A DNA stretch of 64,000 nucleotides from Cucumis sativus (taxonomy: Eukaryota; Streptophyta; Magnoliopsida; Cucurbitales; Cucurbitaceae): positions 37,496,732 to 37,560,731 of the forward strand of contig NC_026657.2 of NCBI RefSeq assembly GCF_000004075.3, written 5' to 3'. The notes under the pieces were generated by a model. It worked only from the letters and a program-made list of their open reading frames with translations, was not told the origin of the DNA and did no database searches. This document shows, one piece after another, positions 60,725 through 64,000 of the stretch; position 1 is the first letter of the stretch; each line of letters starts with the position of its first letter. Position numbers and translations under genes: made by a program.

Positions 60725-63700
60725 TTAGAGATTGATTAGAGTAGGGGCAGACCTTGGGGGATTAGAGAGCATGTGAACAACTTCTCTCATGGTTGGCCTT
60801 GCAGAGCTGTCTTCTTCAACGCACATCATGGCTATTTTGAAGAGATGAATTACGGCTTGGAGTGGGTATTCTGTGAGGCGGGAGTCTACAACAGCTAATA
60901 CTGAGGCTGCATCGGAGGGTTGAGAGAGTTCTGATGTGGTTTTTAGGACCCATCTCACTATGTCTACGCCTTCTCCAAAATCACCCACTGGCTTTCTCCC
61001 GGCTATAAGCTCAAGCAGTACTACACCAAAACTGTACACGTCGCTTTTCTCGTCCACTTTCAGTGTGTAAGCGTATTCTGTTGTACGGTTATACAAAACA
61101 TATCAAATACTTTCTTAGTAAATATATAATCACCTGAGAAAGTTTATTCATCTCAATCATTTCATTTCATCCATCACTCAATCCGGGAGATATTACCACC
61201 AACTTCAGCATGTTTTTATAAACAAACTAAGCTTGATGACAAAATTTTAAATTCAGAACGTTTTGACTAATAATTAGAATAATAATCTCCTCTTACTATG
61301 ATAAATACTACTTTGTTATCTTCAATTATCAAACATTATTAATTTCAAAACCTTATATTTGAAATTCATAATTAGTTGGTCTTTACAACTATTATAAACT
61401 TATTGTTAATACTCTACTAATATTTGAAATTTACAACCCATCCATGTCACAAAATGCAAATGGTACTTCTTTTTCAATTCCTCGACAGGAACAATAAGCA
61501 AATCTTAGCCAGAGATAAAGATAAAAGGATCATAGATTTGTAAACTATGATATGGTATAATGTTCCAAAACATTTGTCTTCTTTATTATAGACAAAAATA
61601 AATTTGTTTTCAAACGTTTACCACTAATTATTTTAGGTTTCTAAATTTTTAAAAATATATTTACAAAATAAATTACATACCTCACAAAAAAAAGACTTAC
61701 TAATTTGTTTTTCCGAAAGCGGGAGAAACTAATTAATCATGCTTATTATAATTTTGTCTTTTGAATACCAACCACCCATAGTCTAACACTCAACAACCCA
61801 TCTCACTTTATTAACTAAGGGTTTGAAATATAAAGTCTCTAGTTTTAAAAAAATTGTCTTTCTTCGAAAGTATTCGGCAAGTAATCAAAAGATTTAAATA
61901 AAAATTATTTAAAAAATATATATAAAAGAAAAAACTTTTGAATCTCAAAGCCAGAATATTATACCCTATGTATTATAACAACTACTATTCACACCGATCA
62001 ACTAAACACCTCAAACACTCGCCTAATAGGGAACTTAACAAATGAAACACAACCGCATCCAACTCCTAGTCGCTAGATTAAGAGGACAAGGCATTATAAA
62101 TAGTAGTAAACCATATATATGGGCTTTCATAGGCCCAAGTCAGTGGGTGTCAGCCCATGAATGGTGACACAAATGAAAGCAATAACTTCTCTTCTGGGGT
62201 TATCTTCTTCGAAAAACGACCTCGTTGATATTTTTCTAAGAAATAACTAGAACAAGAACTCCTGATTAGCTAAATGCTAAAACCATATTGGAAGTGAAAT
62301 CTAATTTAGTTCTTCAAATAATACTAATCCTATATTAATCCGACTAACCAAGACAGGAATGACCAATCAATAACTTATCCTTCTTAAAGAACTAAGTTAA
62401 TGGGAATTACTAAAAACGATGAAGCAGATTAGAGGACAGACCTGGAGCGATGTAGCCATAGGAGCCCGCAATGGAGGACATACACTCGGAGGCGCCGCCG
62501 TTTTGCAAGAACTTGGCGAGCCCAAAGTCAGAGACATGTGCCTCAAACAGCTTGTCCAGCAGTATATTGTTGGATTTCACGTCTCTGTGAATGATCAACG
62601 GCGTACAATCATGGTGCAAGTAACAGAGTCCCTTAGCGGCTTCTATGGCGATCTTGTACCGCAAGTCCCAATGCAAATGACCGCCCTTCACTCCATGCAG
62701 GCTCTGATCCAAGCTACCATTAGGCATGTACTCGTACAGAAGCAGATTCGTGTCTCTGTTCGACACGTACCCCAAAAGCCTGACGATATTCCGGTGTTTG
62801 ATTCGCCCTAGCGTCTGAATTTCAGCAGAGAAACCGTGGTCGTTCCGGCCGCTTCCTAATAACAGTTTAATAGCCACGACGGAGCCGTCTGGCATTGATC
62901 CACGATAGACTACTCCGGCTCCGCCTTTCCCGATGATATTTTCATCCTTCAAGCATTCCAGGACGTCCTCTGCTTTGAAGTTGAGGCGTTGGAACGCTGT
63001 GAGTTTCCACGCCTTAGATTTCTGAATCTTCTTTCTCTTCCGGAGATAAAGTGCAGTGAGTACACATAACAGAACGATGAATATCGCGACGATTGGGATG
63101 ATTAGTTTAACATATTTTGAATTCTTACGTAAAGATGCGCATGGCCCATGGTTGGGGAAGCAGAGATTAGGGTTTCCGATGAATGCACTGACGTTGAATA
63201 CAGAAAACTGACCGCCGGAGGGGATTTTGCCGAAGAAATTGTTGTAAGACAAATCAAGAGTTGTCAGACTCATCATCGACCGAATCTCGTTCGGAATTTG
63301 GCCTGTCAAGTGATTTCTAGACAAATTGAGGACGCTCAAGATTTTCAGCTTCGAAATTCCTCTGGGAATTACGCCAACAAGATAATTTTCGCTGAGATCA
63401 ACTAACGTTAACGAAGTGCACTGAACAACCGAATACGGAATTTCGCCGCTAATATTGTTAAAGCTGATGTTAATCCTCAGCAACTTGTTTAATTGAAATA
63501 TTTCCTTGGGCAAATTCCCGGTGAATTGGTTATGTTCCAGAGAAACAACCTGCAAGTTCTCTAAATTCTTAATCGCCGCCGGGATGTCCCCGGTGATATG
63601 GTTGTTACTAAGCAGTAGACTTCCAAGAAACTCCCCTGACATTTGCGCCGGAAGAGCCCCGGAGAAGTAATTGTTACTGATATCGAGTTGCTCCAACGCC

Positions 63701-64000
63701 GGAAAGTTGAAGAACCCTGCCGGAACCGTTCCATTGAAGAAATTTCCCGCAATTCTTATTTTCGTAAGCGAATCACACCGGCCTAATTTCTCAGGGATGG
63801 GCCCAAAGAAGTAATTATCTAGAAGAATCAAAGTCTTTAACCTACCATTACATAAATCGGGAGGAATGAGGCCAGTTAGATGATTAGTCGCCACATCGAG
63901 CAGAAACAGCTTGCTGTTACGCCCGAGATTCTCGGGGAGCTCGAGCGTGAAGTTGTTATTCCATAACTGAAGCACTTCTAGATGAGGAAAATCACCGACA
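60725..64000 (-). CDS. CLV1: CLAVATA1-type LRR receptor kinase (5' part beyond window)
   Basis: Two exons are visible on the minus strand: from the window end to 62442, and 61077-60725, with a 1.36-kb GT-AG intron (61078-62441). The donor splits Glu of the kinase APE motif, as in Arabidopsis CLV1. The visible ~636 residues begin inside the LRR ectodomain ([15 protein letters not shown]) and hold about 11 LRRs. Next come a cap ([15 protein letters not shown]), one membrane helix ([20 protein letters not shown]) and an intact kinase: [11 protein letters not shown] loop, VAIK lysine, [17 protein letters not shown], and C-terminal [14 protein letters not shown]. Wording such as [20 protein letters not shown] and [20 protein letters not shown] is close to CLV1 rather than BAM receptors. 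CLV1 perceives CLV3/CLE peptides at the plasma membrane and limits stem-cell number in shoot and floral meristems. The start codon lies beyond base 64000. Confidence 0.93.

Noticed and set aside
62419-62811. 130-codon plus-strand frame
   Set aside because: Antisense shadow of the CLV1 kinase exon.
1-64000. Retrotransposon or viral coding regions, tRNA genes, CRISPR-like arrays
   Set aside because: No reverse transcriptase, integrase, capsid or transposase frame was recognised, no tRNA-like cloverleaf was found, and the repeats seen are tandem or MITE-like only.

Overview
This is nuclear DNA from a flowering plant. The genes have many GT-AG introns, the intergenic DNA is very AT-rich, and promoters carry site II (TGGGCC/T), telo-box, G-box and TATA motifs. 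The gene set (CLAVATA1, a LIN-type U-box/WD40 protein, BRE, an ERD2-like receptor, a thaumatin-like protein) is that of a eudicot. Gene structure, protein similarity and several short repeats recall cucurbits (Cucumis-like), but that assignment is from memory and is not proven here. Exon boundaries were set by hand from splice signals, reading frame and remembered homologues; each multi-exon model closes in frame.

Layout. 0-7 kb: ERD2-like receptor gene (minus, 6 exons), then AT-rich spacer. 7-10 kb: a coiled-coil protein gene (plus, 5 exons) with two mitosis-type MSA motifs at its promoter, convergent with a single-exon small membrane protein gene (minus). 12-15 kb: a lysine-rich, probably nuclear protein gene (plus, 4 exons) with a 27-base C run in intron 1. 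15-18.8 kb: no clear protein gene, but one promoter-like segment. 18.8-23.2 kb: BRE/BRCC45 (minus, 13 exons), sharing a divergent promoter with a small noncoding gene that appears to hold two C/D-box snoRNAs (23.5-24.0 kb). 24.9-31.9 kb: a complete 15-exon LIN/CERBERUS-type E3 ligase gene (minus). 32-33.2 kb: duplicated 5' DNA, including a copy of BRE exon 1. 34.2-35.25 kb: a degenerate pyrimidine-rich repeat array. 36.4-39.1 kb: a DarP/YjgA (DUF615) gene (plus, 6 exons). 39.1-47.3 kb: 8 kb of AT-rich DNA with no gene seen. 47.3-48.8 kb: thaumatin-like protein gene (plus, 3 exons). 50.6-53.7 kb: TFIIS N-domain protein gene with five DLN motifs (minus, one coding exon). 55.6-60.7 kb: AT-rich spacer with MITE-like elements. 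60.7 kb to the window end: 3' part of a CLAVATA1 gene (minus), cut by the window edge.

The genes do not form one pathway; this is an ordinary gene-rich plant segment. The best points for follow-up are the snoRNA gene sharing a promoter with BRE, the BRE exon-1 copy in front of LIN, repeats that touch LIN splice sites, and the DarP-like gene of bacterial ancestry. I found no retroviral or other virus-derived element and no clearly new biological system.
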